A DNA stretch of 64,000 bases, from positions 1 to 64,000 of the forward strand of contig BBYL01000010.1 of NCBI GenBank assembly GCA_001570385.1, in the 5' to 3' direction. The notes beneath the pieces were generated by a model. It was not told the origin of the DNA. It did no database searches and saw nothing but the letters and a program-made list of their open reading frames with translations. Positions 1 to 7,430 of the stretch are shown one piece after another (position 1 is the first letter of the stretch; each line of letters opens with the position of its first letter). This DNA comes from Microtetraspora glauca. Lineage in GTDB: Bacteria > Actinomycetota > Actinomycetes > Streptosporangiales > Streptosporangiaceae. A program made the translations under genes and the position numbers.

Positions 1-2
1 CG

Positions 3-194
3 CCGACACCGGGCTCCGTCTGCGTGACCGCCAGCAACTACGCGCACACCACCGCAGGCCGGGCCTACCAGTCCGGCGGATACACCTTCGCCAACGGCTC
101 CAACGACGCCATGGGCCTGTGGAACCTCTTCGTCACCCACACGCTCCGGCAGACCGGGCCGAACCACTGGGTGCTCGCCGACGGCTCCTGCTGA
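3..194 (+). CDS. Secreted PHB-depolymerase-type esterase, C-terminal fragment
   Basis: Only the last 63 codons are inside the window; the frame is open from base 3 to the TGA at 192-194 and the start lies upstream. The translation contains GGYTFANGSNDAMGLWN and FVTHTLRQTGPNHW and ends in ADGSC. I recognise this as the C-terminal end of extracellular catalytic-domain esterases of the polyhydroxybutyrate depolymerase/feruloyl esterase (LpqC-like) group. The family is secreted and cuts polyester or aryl ester bonds. The catalytic serine and any signal peptide are not visible here. The terminal Cys may pair with an upstream Cys. The family call rests on recall of the C-terminal motif only, so another secreted alpha/beta hydrolase is possible. 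Confidence 0.6.
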   Translation, partial: PTPGSVCVTASNYAHTTAGRAYQSGGYTFANGSNDAMGLWNLFVTHTLRQTGPNHWVLADGSC

Positions 195-603
195 TCTCTC
201 CTCCCCCGGCCCGCCCGTCCCGGGCGGCACGCGTACGGTGACCACCGCGCCGCCGCCCGCCGCCGCCCGCCGCCGCCCGCCGCCACCACGCGCGACCGCG
301 CCGCCCCCGGACGGCCACGTGGTGAACCGACACATGGCCGCAGGGTCGGGTATGGGCCGGGCACTCCGTCACGCCGATTCCCGCACCGGCGGGCGGACCC
401 GCCCGTACGGGCCGCCACGGAGCGGTTTCACGGCGCGGAAGGCGACCACGAGATGGCGAGACCTAACACCACATTCCCACCCGTTGTGGGGACACGGCAC
501 ATGGAACGCCCACGGGACTTTGCCTAGCCTTTGCGCCAATCCGGTCAGGTCATTCGCCTGCACTACCCCCTATCTCCTCGATGCCAGCAGAAAAGAGTTG
601 ACC
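195..603. other. Intergenic region without a convincing gene
   Basis: This 409-base stretch separates the esterase from the importer operon. It holds the short CG-rich repeat at 251-284 and then more balanced sequence. A candidate -10 element TAGCCT lies at 525-530, which would give a leader of about 70 bases before the ATG at 604; no clear -35 is seen. The reading frame of the next gene stays open through this region, but the lipoprotein signal starts at 604, so the upstream part is not treated as coding. Confidence 0.5.
251..284. repeat. 10-bp CG-rich tandem repeat
   Basis: The unit CGCCGCCCGC is repeated three times exactly (251-280) and followed by CGCC. It begins 57 bases after the esterase stop codon. 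It looks like simple replication slippage in non-coding DNA. Confidence 0.8.
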
Positions 604-1809
604 ATGGGTCGAAAGCGTCACCAGGTCCGGTTGCCCGCGGTTCTGACCGCCGCGACGGCCCTGCTCCTGGCCGCGGCGTGCGGCAGCCCCGGTACCGCCG
701 AATCGGGGAGCGGCGGCACCGGCTCGACGGAGCCGATCAAGGTCGGTCTCGTCTACTCCAAGTCCGGCCCGCTGGCCTCGTACGGCAAGCAGTACATGGA
801 GGGCTTCCAGGCCGGGCTCGACTACGCCACGAACGGGAGCAAGAAGATCGGCGACCGCGCCGTGGAGGTGACGGAGGTCGACGACGCCGGCGATCCCGCC
901 AAGGCGGTGTCGGCGGCGAAGGACCTGATCGGCAAGGGTTACAAGATCCTCGCCGGTTCCACCTCGTCCGGCGTCGCCACGCAGGTCGCGCCCATCGCCG
1001 AGCAGAACAAGGTGCTGTTCATCTCCGGCCCGGCCGCCACCGACGCGGTGACCGGCGCCGGCACGTACACCTTCAGGTCCGGCCGCCAGACGTCCCAGGA
1101 CATCAACACCGCCGCCGCCTTCATCGGCGACGTGCAGGGCAAGAAGGTCCTCGTCTTCGCGCAGGACAGCGCGTTCGGCCAGGCCAACGTGGCGGGCGTG
1201 CAGGCCGTGCTCGGCGCCAAGGGCGCGAAGGTCGAGCCGCTGCTCGTCCCCGCCAGCGCCACCGACTTCACCCCGTTCGCCACCCAGGCCAAGGAGGCCA
1301 AGGGCGACCTGCTGTTCGTCGCCTGGGCGGGCACGACCGCGCAGGCCATGTGGACCGCGCTCGGCCAGCAGGGCGTCTTCGAGGCGACCACGGTCGTGAC
1401 CGGCCTCGACATCACCGCCACCTGGCCCGCGTACGGCCCGGTCGCGGACAAGGTCAACTTCCTGTCCCACTACTTCGCCGGCGCGGCGGGGACCGAGCAG
1501 GAGAAGGCCATGACCGAACGGGTCACCAAGGCGGGCGGCACCGTCGACCTGTTCACCGGTGACGGCTTCACCGCCGCCCAGATGATCGTGCACGCCGCCG
1601 AGAAGGGCGACGACCCGGACGCGATGGTCCAGAGCCTCTCCGGCTGGAGCTTCGACGGCGTCAAGGGCAAGATGACCGTCCGGGCCGAGGACCACGCCCT
1701 CCTCCAGCCGATGTTCCAGGCCAAGCTGACCGGCGGCGCGACGCCCACGGCCGAACTGGTCAAGAAGCTCGAGGCCGACGCCGTCGCGCCCGCGGTCGCG
1801 ACGAAGTGA
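604..1809 (+). CDS. Branched-chain amino-acid-type ABC transporter substrate-binding lipoprotein
   Basis: Lipid-anchored extracytoplasmic binding protein of a Liv-type ABC importer. The ATG at 604 starts a lipoprotein signal peptide: positively charged MGRKRHQVR, a hydrophobic stretch, and the lipobox LAAAC. The mature protein begins a type 1 periplasmic-binding fold with IKVGLVYSKSGPLASYG and continues with FISGPAATDAV and AGGTVDLFTGDGFTAAQM, typical of LivK-like proteins. Length is 401 residues, normal for the family. It is the first gene of a five-gene operon and its stop overlaps the next start (GTGA). The ligand cannot be read from sequence: branched-chain amino acids are likely, but amides, urea or aromatic compounds are used by relatives. 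Confidence 0.9.
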   Translation: MGRKRHQVRLPAVLTAATALLLAAACGSPGTAESGSGGTGSTEPIKVGLVYSKSGPLASYGKQYMEGFQAGLDYATNGSKKIGDRAVEVTEVDDAGDPAKAVSAAKDLIGKGYKILAGSTSSGVATQVAPIAEQNKVLFISGPAATDAVTGAGTYTFRSGRQTSQDINTAAAFIGDVQGKKVLVFAQDSAFGQANVAGVQAVLGAKGAKVEPLLVPASATDFTPFATQAKEAKGDLLFVAWAGTTAQAMWTALGQQGVFEATTVVTGLDITATWPAYGPVADKVNFLSHYFAGAAGTEQEKAMTERVTKAGGTVDLFTGDGFTAAQMIVHAAEKGDDPDAMVQSLSGWSFDGVKGKMTVRAEDHALLQPMFQAKLTGGATPTAELVKKLEADAVAPAVATK

Positions 1810-2582
1810 CGAGTACCGTGGCCGCCCCCGCCCGGCCGGTCCTGCGCGTACGCGGGCTGAGCTGGGCGGTCGGCGGGGCCCAGATCGTCTCCGACGTCGG
1901 CTTCGACGTGGCCGAGGGCGAGTTCGTCGCCGTCATCGGCCCCAACGGAGCGGGCAAGACCTCGCTGTTCAACCTGATCTCCGGGCTGACCCGGCCGACC
2001 GCGGGGACGATCGAGCTGGACACGCTCGACATCACCCGCGTGGCGCCGCACCGGCGGGCCCGGCGCGGGCTCGGCCGTACCTTCCAGTCCTCCAGCGTCT
2101 TCCCCGCGCTCACCGTCGCGGAGAACGTACGGCTGGCCGCCGCGGCCCACCGCGGCGCCTGCCTGCGGATCTGGCGCCGGGCCGAGTCCGACCACGCGGC
2201 GTGGCACGCCACCGCGGAGGCCCTCGAACGCGTGGGGCTCGCGCACCGGGCCGCCGAGATCGCCGGTTCGTTGTCCCACGGCGACAAGCGCAAGCTGGAG
2301 ATCGCCATCCTGCTGGCCACCGACCCCCGCATCATCCTGCTGGACGAGCCCATGGCCGGGGTCGGCGTGGCGGACGTGCCCGCGCTCACCGAGGTCATCC
2401 GGGCCGTACACCGCGAGCAGGGGCGCACGGTGCTGATGGTGGAGCACCACATGGACGTCCTGCTCGGCCTCGCCGACCGGGTCGCCGTCATGCACCACGG
2501 CAGCCTGCTGGCGCTGGACGTGCCGGACGAGGTCATGGCCAACCCCGTCGTGCAGGAGGCCTATCTCGGGGAGGCGCTGTGA
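1806..2582 (+). CDS. livG: ABC transporter ATP-binding protein, LivG type
   Basis: Cytoplasmic ATPase, one of the two different nucleotide-binding subunits of the Liv-type importer. The GTG start at 1806 overlaps the stop of the binding-protein gene by four bases. Walker A is GPNGAGKTS, the signature region is LSHGDKRKLEIA and Walker B is IILLDEPMAGV, followed by the switch histidine in VEHHMDVL. The LSHGDKRKLE signature and the MAGV after Walker B are characteristic of LivG rather than LivF. Length of 258 residues is usual. The next ATPase gene again overlaps by GTGA, so the two ATPases should be translationally coupled and made in similar amounts. Confidence 0.92.
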   Translation: MTSTVAAPARPVLRVRGLSWAVGGAQIVSDVGFDVAEGEFVAVIGPNGAGKTSLFNLISGLTRPTAGTIELDTLDITRVAPHRRARRGLGRTFQSSSVFPALTVAENVRLAAAAHRGACLRIWRRAESDHAAWHATAEALERVGLAHRAAEIAGSLSHGDKRKLEIAILLATDPRIILLDEPMAGVGVADVPALTEVIRAVHREQGRTVLMVEHHMDVLLGLADRVAVMHHGSLLALDVPDEVMANPVVQEAYLGEAL

Positions 2583-3274
2583 CGCCGCTGCTCGAGATCG
2601 CCGACCTGCACGTGCGGATCGGCAGCTCGCACATCCTCCAGGGCGTCGGCTTCGCCGTCGCGCCCCAGGGGGTCACCGCCGTGCTCGGGCGCAACGGCGC
2701 GGGCAAGACCACCACGCTGAAGGCCGTGCTCGGCATCGTGCCCAAGACCGGCACCGTACGGCTGGACGGCGAGGAGATCGGCGGCCTGCCGACCCACGCG
2801 ATCGTCCGGCGCGGCCTCGGCTACGCGCCCGAGGACCGCAACGTCTTCGCCGGGCTGACCGTGACCGAGAACCTCCGGCTCGCCGAGCGCGGGCGCGGCC
2901 CCCACCGGTACGACCTGGTCTACGAGATGTTCCCCGAGCTGAGGCAGCGGGGCGCGCAGCGCGCGGGCACCCTGTCCGGGGGCCAGCAGCAGATGGTCGC
3001 GATCGGCCGCACGCTGCTCAACGACAACCGGATGCTCCTGGTGGACGAACCCACCAAGGGCCTCGCACCGAAGATCGTCACAGAGGTCGCCGACGTGCTG
3101 GAGCGCGCCGCGCGCGAGGTGCCCATCCTGCTCGTGGAGCAGAACCTCGCGCTGGTGCGCCGGATCGCCGACCACGTCGTCGTCATCGAGCAGGGGATCG
3201 TGGTGCACACCGGGGAGGCCGACTCCCTGCTCTCCGACCCCGACCTCACCCGCGAACTCCTGGGGGTGGCATGA
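2579..3274 (+). CDS. livF: ABC transporter ATP-binding protein, LivF type
   Basis: Second cytoplasmic ATPase of the importer. The frame is open further upstream, but the GTG at 2579 gives the expected N-terminus (VTPLLEIADLHVR) and a four-base GTGA overlap with livG. Walker A is GRNGAGKTT, the signature is LSGGQQQMVAIGR and Walker B is MLLVDEPTKGL; DEPTKGLAPKIV is typical of LivF. It has 231 residues. The C-terminal RELLGVA is copied 62 bases downstream at the end of a tiny frame that bridges to livH, so the normal direct overlap with livH has been replaced. Confidence 0.92.
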   Translation: MTPLLEIADLHVRIGSSHILQGVGFAVAPQGVTAVLGRNGAGKTTTLKAVLGIVPKTGTVRLDGEEIGGLPTHAIVRRGLGYAPEDRNVFAGLTVTENLRLAERGRGPHRYDLVYEMFPELRQRGAQRAGTLSGGQQQMVAIGRTLLNDNRMLLVDEPTKGLAPKIVTEVADVLERAAREVPILLVEQNLALVRRIADHVVVIEQGIVVHTGEADSLLSDPDLTRELLGVA

Positions 3275-3332
3275 ACAAGCGCAGCATGCGAGCCGACAGG
3301 CGTAACTCCCCCCGCGAACTCCTGGGGGTGGC
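3249..3332. repeat. Exact 22-bp direct repeat of the livF 3' end
   Basis: Bases 3249-3270 and 3311-3332 are identical over 22 bases (starting CCCGCGAACTCC and ending GGGGGTGGC) with a 62-base period. Each copy is followed by a start/stop overlap: ATGA at 3271 and GTGA at 3333. A duplication of the livF end has moved the livH start 62 bases downstream. Confidence 0.95.
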
Positions 3333-3336
3333 GTGA
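3271..3336 (+). CDS. 21-residue bridging frame between livF and livH
   Basis: The ATG at 3271 overlaps the livF stop (ATGA), and the frame runs 21 codons to a TGA at 3334-3336 that overlaps the livH GTG start (GTGA). The peptide starts MNKRSMRADRRNS and ends PRELLGVA, repeating the LivF tail. No function is recognised. Its most plausible role is to keep ribosomes running from livF into livH across the duplication. It could also be an untranslated by-product, with livH initiating on its own. Confidence 0.4.
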   Translation: MNKRSMRADRRNSPRELLGVA

Positions 3337-4199
3337 GCAACGTCGTGCTCCTCGCGCTCACCGGCCTCGGCCTGGGCGCGCTCTACTTCCTCATCGCGTC
3401 CGGGCTGTCGCTCATCTTCGGCCTGGCCGACGTGCTGAACTTCGCCCACGGCCTGTTCCTCGCCGTCGGCGCGTACGGCACCTGGTGGTCGTCGGCCCAT
3501 CTGGGTCTCGGCTTCGTCCCCGCCGTCGTGTTCGGCGTGGTGGCCGGTACGGCGACCGCCGTACTCGTCGAGATGCTGCTGATCCGGCCGCTCTACCGCA
3601 GGACGATCGAGCAGGTGCTGGTCACCGTCGGTCTCAGCCTCGCCGGGGTGGCGCTGCTGCAGGCCGGGTTCGGAGCCGACCCGCTGACGTTCCCCCGGCC
3701 GGAGTGGGCCACCGGGACCACCCGCGTGCTCGGCGCGATCGTCCCCAACGACCGGTTCCTGCTGATCGGCGCGGCCGTGGTGGTGCTGGTCGCGATCCAG
3801 GTGTTCCTGCGCCGGACCCGGTTCGGCCTGATCGTCCGGGCCGGCGTCGAGGACCGGACCATGGTCACCGCGCTCGGCATCAACGTGCGCACCGCCTTCA
3901 CCCTGGTGTTCGCCATCGGCGGCGCGGCGGCGGCGCTGGCCGGAGCGCTGGCCGGGGTCTACTTCGGCAACGTGTCCCCCGGGCAGGGCACCTCCTTGCT
4001 CATCTTCGCCTTCATCGTCGTCGTCATCGGCGGCATGGGCTCGGTCACCGGCTCGGCGGTCGCCGCCGTGCTGGTCGGCCTCGTCCAGCAGTTCACCAGC
4101 TTCTACGCCGCCGCCGGTGTCGGGGAGGCCTCGGTCGTGCTCCTGCTCGCCGTGGTCCTGCTGGCCCGGCCGGGCGGTCTGGCAGGGAGGTCCGCGTGA
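3333..4199 (+). CDS. livH: Branched-chain amino-acid-type ABC transporter permease, LivH type
   Basis: Integral membrane permease of the importer, 288 residues with about eight hydrophobic segments. The start GTG at 3333 gives SNVVLLALTGLGLGALYFLIASGLSLIFG, and the LivH-type sequence GLADVLNFAHGLFLAVGAY follows. Near the C-terminus VVVIGGMGSVTGSAVAAVLVG is the cytoplasmic loop region that contacts the ATPases in this family. It pairs with the livM product to form the pore. Its start overlaps the stop of the bridging mini-frame, and its own stop overlaps the livM GTG. Confidence 0.92.
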   Translation: MSNVVLLALTGLGLGALYFLIASGLSLIFGLADVLNFAHGLFLAVGAYGTWWSSAHLGLGFVPAVVFGVVAGTATAVLVEMLLIRPLYRRTIEQVLVTVGLSLAGVALLQAGFGADPLTFPRPEWATGTTRVLGAIVPNDRFLLIGAAVVVLVAIQVFLRRTRFGLIVRAGVEDRTMVTALGINVRTAFTLVFAIGGAAAALAGALAGVYFGNVSPGQGTSLLIFAFIVVVIGGMGSVTGSAVAAVLVGLVQQFTSFYAAAGVGEASVVLLLAVVLLARPGGLAGRSA

Positions 4200-5290
4200 C
4201 CACGACAGCCGATGTCCCGGGAACCGTGACCGTGGACGACATCCGGCCGCGTCCGGCCTCGCCCCGCACGCGGTGGCTGCGCCGGGGCGTGCCGCTCGCG
4301 GCCGTCGCCGTACTGGCCGTGTTGCCGTTCTCGACGGTGAACCTGCCCGCGCTGCTGCCCGGTCCCGTCAACAGCCCAGGGTCGTTGCAGCTGCTCGCGA
4401 TCTGCCTGGTCTTCGCCGGGCTCGCGGCCACCTACGACCTGCTCTTCGGCCGTACGGGGCTGCTGTCCTTCGGGCACGCGCTCTACGTGGCGCTGGGCAG
4501 CTACACGGTCAACATCGCCGTGACGAAGCTCGACCTCGCGCTGCCCGCCGCGCTGCTGCTCGCCGTACTCGTGGGCCTGGTTGTGCCCGCGCTGCTCGGC
4601 GCCGTGGCGCTGCGGGTGAACGGCATCGCCTTCGCCATGGTGACCCTGGCCACCGCGCAGGTCGGCTCCATCCTGGTGATGAGCGACCCGGGCAGGCTCA
4701 CCGGCGGCGAGGAGGGGCTGCCGCTCGCGCCGGGCGCGATCCCCGGTTTCCTCTCCGGCGTGGCCAACACCGCGAACCTGTACTGGCTCGCCCTGGGCTA
4801 CGTGGTCGTCGTGCTCGCCGTGATCGCGTGGGTGGTGGAGTCGGAACCCGGCCGTGTCTGGCAGGCGATCCGCGAGAACGAGCGCAGGGTGTCGGTGCTC
4901 GGCCTCCCGTCGTACCGTTTCCGCCTGCTGTCCTTCGTCGTGGCGTCCTTCCTGGCGACGCTCGGCGGGGTCGTCCACCTCTTCCTGGTCGGCGGCTCCA
5001 GCCCGCAGATCACCACGTCGAACTTCACCCTCGCCTTCCTGGTCATGGTGGTGCTCGGCGGTACGGGAAGCCGGTGGGGCGCCATGCTCGGCGGCGTGCT
5101 GTACACCTACCTCGACCACCGGCTCGCCGCGCTCGGCACCTCGGACGCCGTCGCGGGCCTGCCCGAGGTGCTGCGCGCGCCGTTGTCCGAGCCGCTGTTC
5201 GTGCTCGGTGTGCTGTTCATCGTGATGGTGTACTTCCTTCCCGGCGGTCTGGCCAGCCTCGCCACCCGCCTGCGCGGATCCTCGAAGTGA
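4196..5290 (+). CDS. livM: Branched-chain amino-acid-type ABC transporter permease, LivM type
   Basis: Second permease subunit, 364 residues. The GTG at 4196 overlaps the livH stop by four bases; in-frame sequence upstream is the livH gene read in another frame. After a polar N-terminus of about 35 residues come multiple membrane segments. LLFGRTGLLSFGHALYVALG is the LivM counterpart of the LivH motif, and VMVVLGGTGSRWGAMLGG is the conserved late loop. It is the last gene of the operon; a hairpin follows five bases after the stop. Confidence 0.92.
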   Translation: MTTTADVPGTVTVDDIRPRPASPRTRWLRRGVPLAAVAVLAVLPFSTVNLPALLPGPVNSPGSLQLLAICLVFAGLAATYDLLFGRTGLLSFGHALYVALGSYTVNIAVTKLDLALPAALLLAVLVGLVVPALLGAVALRVNGIAFAMVTLATAQVGSILVMSDPGRLTGGEEGLPLAPGAIPGFLSGVANTANLYWLALGYVVVVLAVIAWVVESEPGRVWQAIRENERRVSVLGLPSYRFRLLSFVVASFLATLGGVVHLFLVGGSSPQITTSNFTLAFLVMVVLGGTGSRWGAMLGGVLYTYLDHRLAALGTSDAVAGLPEVLRAPLSEPLFVLGVLFIVMVYFLPGGLASLATRLRGSSK

Positions 5291-5294
5291 CGGA

Positions 5295-5339
5295 GCCGTC
5301 GTTCTTCTCCAGGTCTCCCGTACGGAAGAGAACGACGGC
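5295..5339 (+). terminator. Terminator hairpin after livM
   Basis: An 11-bp perfect stem (GCCGTCGTTCT at 5295-5305 with AGAACGACGGC at 5329-5339) begins five bases after the livM stop. No T-run follows, which is common for actinobacterial terminators. Confidence 0.65.
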
Positions 5340-5524
5340 CTCTCACTCCGGGATCATCCACGCACGGGTGTTCCGAGAAATTCGGATGACCACCCCGGCT
5401 CGGAGGGCCTTTCCGGCCTCGCCGTCGCGTTCCCCGCATGCGATTCCAACAGCGGCCGACATTTCAGCATTTGCCCCATTGGCACACTTCCGAAGTTGTC
5501 GGTGCCGGTCAACAAGCTCGGGCC

Positions 5525-6009
5525 ATGGCGACTCCGAAATACAAATACACCCCCGAACTCCTCGCCGAAGCGGCCGCGAACTCCCTCAGCGTTGCAGGAG
5601 TTCTTCGACACCTCGGCATCCCCCGTCAGGCGGCGCACACAGCCACATCAGCCGCCGCCTCAAGCTCTTCGGCATAGACACCTCGCACTTCCTCGGGAAA
5701 GCACACAGCCGCGGGACGTGGTCTCCAGCCCGCCGTCCCTCGACAGAGATCCTGATCATGCTGCCCGATGGCAGTCCTCGCCAGCGGCCGGCCTTCCTAC
5801 GCCGTGCGCTTCGAGAAGCGGGAGTCGCCTACGCGTGCTCACACTGTAAGATAGGCGGCACTTGGTTCGGTCGACCGCTGACGCTACATGTCGACCACAT
5901 CAATGGGAATTGGCTCGACAACAGAAAAGAGAATCTGCGTTTCCCCTGTCCGAACTGTCATTCACAGACAGACAATTTCGCAGGCAAAGGAAAATCGAAG
6001 GGGTCGTAG
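5525..6009 (+). pseudogene. HNH endonuclease, frameshifted, 3' end overlapping a tRNA
   Basis: Two frames together make one HNH nuclease of about 161 residues. Frame one starts at ATG 5525 (MATPKYKYTPELLAEA) and matches up to VLRHLGIPRQ. Homology then continues in another frame as GGAHSHISRRLKLFGIDTSH, so one base appears lost near 5630-5636. The second part carries a zinc-binding CSHC, the HNH core LTLHVDHINGNWLDNRKENL and CPNCHSQ. Such proteins are small DNA nickases or nucleases common in actinobacteria and phages. The last two codons and the TAG stop (6007-6009) lie inside the tRNA that begins at 6000. A programmed frameshift or a sequencing error are alternatives to a true pseudogene. 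Base composition is lower in GC than the neighbours, suggesting transfer. Confidence 0.8.
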
Positions 6010-6072
6010 TCCAACGGCAGAGACAGCGGCTTTAGGTGCCGTACAGCGTGGGTTCGAATCCCACCGGCCCCA
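6000..6072 (+). tRNA. tRNA with UAG anticodon (Leu by anticodon) and short variable loop
   Basis: A complete 73-base cloverleaf can be drawn. Acceptor arm: GGGGTCG (6000-6006) with CGGCCCC (6065-6071), discriminator A. D stem: GTC/GAC with GG in the loop. Anticodon stem: GCGGC/GCCGT. Seven-base loop TTTAGGT places anticodon UAG at 6033-6035. T arm: GTGGG TTCGAAT CCCAC. The variable loop is only ACAGC (five bases). UAG reads the leucine codon CUA, but bacterial tRNA-Leu normally has a long variable arm, so the amino-acid identity is doubtful. CCA is not encoded. The 5' end overlaps the HNH frame. Confidence 0.85.
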
Positions 6073-6133
6073 CTCGAATTACAGCAAAAATCGAACGCCA
6101 AGATCGGAAATCGAAGGCATTGACCTCTCCAAG

Positions 6134-6274
6134 GTGAATATCAGCCTCACTGTGGACGATGCCCTGTTTCTGGAAAGCTACGTCGCCAGCCAACGCTCTC
6201 GCTCGCGATCGGCGGCGGTTCGGAAGGCGATCGACCTGCTACGCGCCGAAAGCGCCCGGGAACAGAACCACTGA
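6134..6274 (+). CDS. Short ribbon-helix-helix (antitoxin-like) protein, probably a remnant
   Basis: About 46 residues from GTG 6134. VNISLTVDDALFLESYVA is a beta strand and first helix, and SRSRSAAVRKAIDLLRAES is the second helix of a ribbon-helix-helix DNA-binding fold, as in ParD/CopG-type antitoxins. It lacks the C-terminal toxin-binding tail usual in antitoxins of about 70-90 residues, and no toxin gene follows. The start is uncertain: no Shine-Dalgarno lies at a good distance and no ATG is in frame nearby. Its position directly after the HNH-tRNA unit suggests it is part of, or debris from, the same mobile patch. Confidence 0.5.
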   Translation: MNISLTVDDALFLESYVASQRSRSRSAAVRKAIDLLRAESAREQNH

Positions 6275-6307
6275 CCATCTCCTCGAGTCATAGGGACCCG
6301 TGGTCGA

Positions 6308-7255
6308 TCACGCGGCCAGTGTGTCGATGGAGATCTGCCAGAGCAGCGTGGCGGCCTCGGGGTCGAGCGCGTACGCCGCGACGCCACGGCGGGTGCCCGG
6401 CTGATGCGGCGCCGCCTCGTCGCAGTCCTCGAAGTACCTGCCACCGACGCCGTCAAGCAGCGGGGACGTCGCGACCAGCACGGACGTGGCGGCGCCCTGC
6501 TCCGGCGTCTTCCATGTGACGGCCGTCGGTCCGCCGTTCAGGGCGCGCATCCGGTCGAGATCCTCTTCTGTGATGTAGCGCTGCAACCTGGTCCGGATCC
6601 CGCCCGGCATCAGCGCGTTCACGGTGATGCCGTCGTCCGCCCAGCGCCTCGACGCCTCGACCGCGAACAGGACGTTGGCCGTCTTGGACTGTCCGTACGC
6701 CAGCCAGGGGTCGTACGGGCGCTCCCTGAAGTGGATGTCGTCGAAGACGACGGGCGAGCGCAGGTGCGCGCTCGAACTGACGGACACGACGCGGGCGCCG
6801 CCGGCCGCCGCGAGCGCCCGGTGCAGCCCCGTCGCGAGCGCGAAGTGGCCGAGGTGGTTGGTGGCGAACTGCATCTCCCAGCCCTCCGGCGTGCGTATCT
6901 CGGGCGACGCCATCAGGCCCGCGTTGTTGACGAGCACGTGCAGGGGGCCGTCCCAGGCGGCGGCGAACGACGCGACGGACGCCCGGTCGGCGAGGTCCAG
7001 TGGCGCGACGAGTACCCGCTTGTTGCCGGTGGTCGCGATGAGATCCTCGGCGGTGCGCTCCCCCGCCGCGAGATCGCGGACCGCCAGGGTGACCTCGGCG
7101 CCCGCACCGGCGAGCGCCCGGGCGGTCTCGACGCCGATGCCTGACGCCCCGCCGGTCACGATGACGCGGCGGCCGGTGAGGTCGATGCCGTCCACGACCT
7201 CGGCGGCGGTGGATTCGGCGGTGAATGACGTGGTGATCGGGGCACTCGAAGTCAT
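6308..7255 (-). CDS. Short-chain dehydrogenase/reductase
   Basis: NAD(P)-dependent oxidoreductase of the short-chain dehydrogenase superfamily, resembling the retinol-dehydrogenase/WWOX-like group. The ATG at 7255 (MTSSAPITTS) is preceded by GGGAAA; an upstream in-frame start would extend the protein into the promoter. The cofactor motif TGGASGIG lies near residue 35, the NAG motif is VNNAGLMA, and the catalytic Ser and YxxxK are in SVSSSAH and YGQSK. About 315 residues. The substrate is unknown. It is divergent from a TetR gene, with a 26-bp palindrome between them, so the regulator probably represses this enzyme until a ligand, perhaps its substrate, appears. Confidence 0.88.
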   Translation of the reverse strand: MTSSAPITTSFTAESTAAEVVDGIDLTGRRVIVTGGASGIGVETARALAGAGAEVTLAVRDLAAGERTAEDLIATTGNKRVLVAPLDLADRASVASFAAAWDGPLHVLVNNAGLMASPEIRTPEGWEMQFATNHLGHFALATGLHRALAAAGGARVVSVSSSAHLRSPVVFDDIHFRERPYDPWLAYGQSKTANVLFAVEASRRWADDGITVNALMPGGIRTRLQRYITEEDLDRMRALNGGPTAVTWKTPEQGAATSVLVATSPLLDGVGGRYFEDCDEAAPHQPGTRRGVAAYALDPEAATLLWQISIDTLAA

Positions 7256-7310
7256 GACATTTCCCGTCTTGTTCGGCGAAGCGGAACGGGTGGGCGTGAC
7301 CAATACACAT

Positions 7311-7336
7311 CCATACCGGAGGATCCTCCGGTATGG
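7311..7336. promoter_or_regulatory. 26-bp perfect palindrome, likely TetR operator
   Basis: The 26 bases form a perfect inverted repeat with half-site CCATACCGGAGGA. It sits between the divergent dehydrogenase and TetR genes, 56 bases before the dehydrogenase start, where a bound dimer would block its promoter. Confidence 0.75.
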
Positions 7337-7349
7337 GCCGACTCTAACT

Positions 7350-7361
7350 GGAGCATCCTCC
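7350..7361. promoter_or_regulatory. Second, partial operator copy
   Basis: GGAGCATCCTCC repeats the core of the palindrome at 7311-7336 (GGAGGATCCTCC) with one mismatch. It lies on the TetR side and could serve autoregulation. Confidence 0.5.
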
Positions 7362-7430
7362 GCTTAGCAACTCGGTCCTCGCAGTGGGACAGTGGACTAC
7401 GACCCGCGAGCACATCGACCAGGAGGAACC

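Noticed and set aside
238..603. Long N-terminal extension of the substrate-binding protein
   Set aside because: The frame is open but a lipoprotein signal peptide with a lipobox starts at 604, and the upstream part covers a simple repeat.
6000..6072. Amber suppressor tRNA
   Set aside because: The anticodon is 5'-UAG-3', which reads CUA; an amber suppressor needs 5'-CUA-3'.
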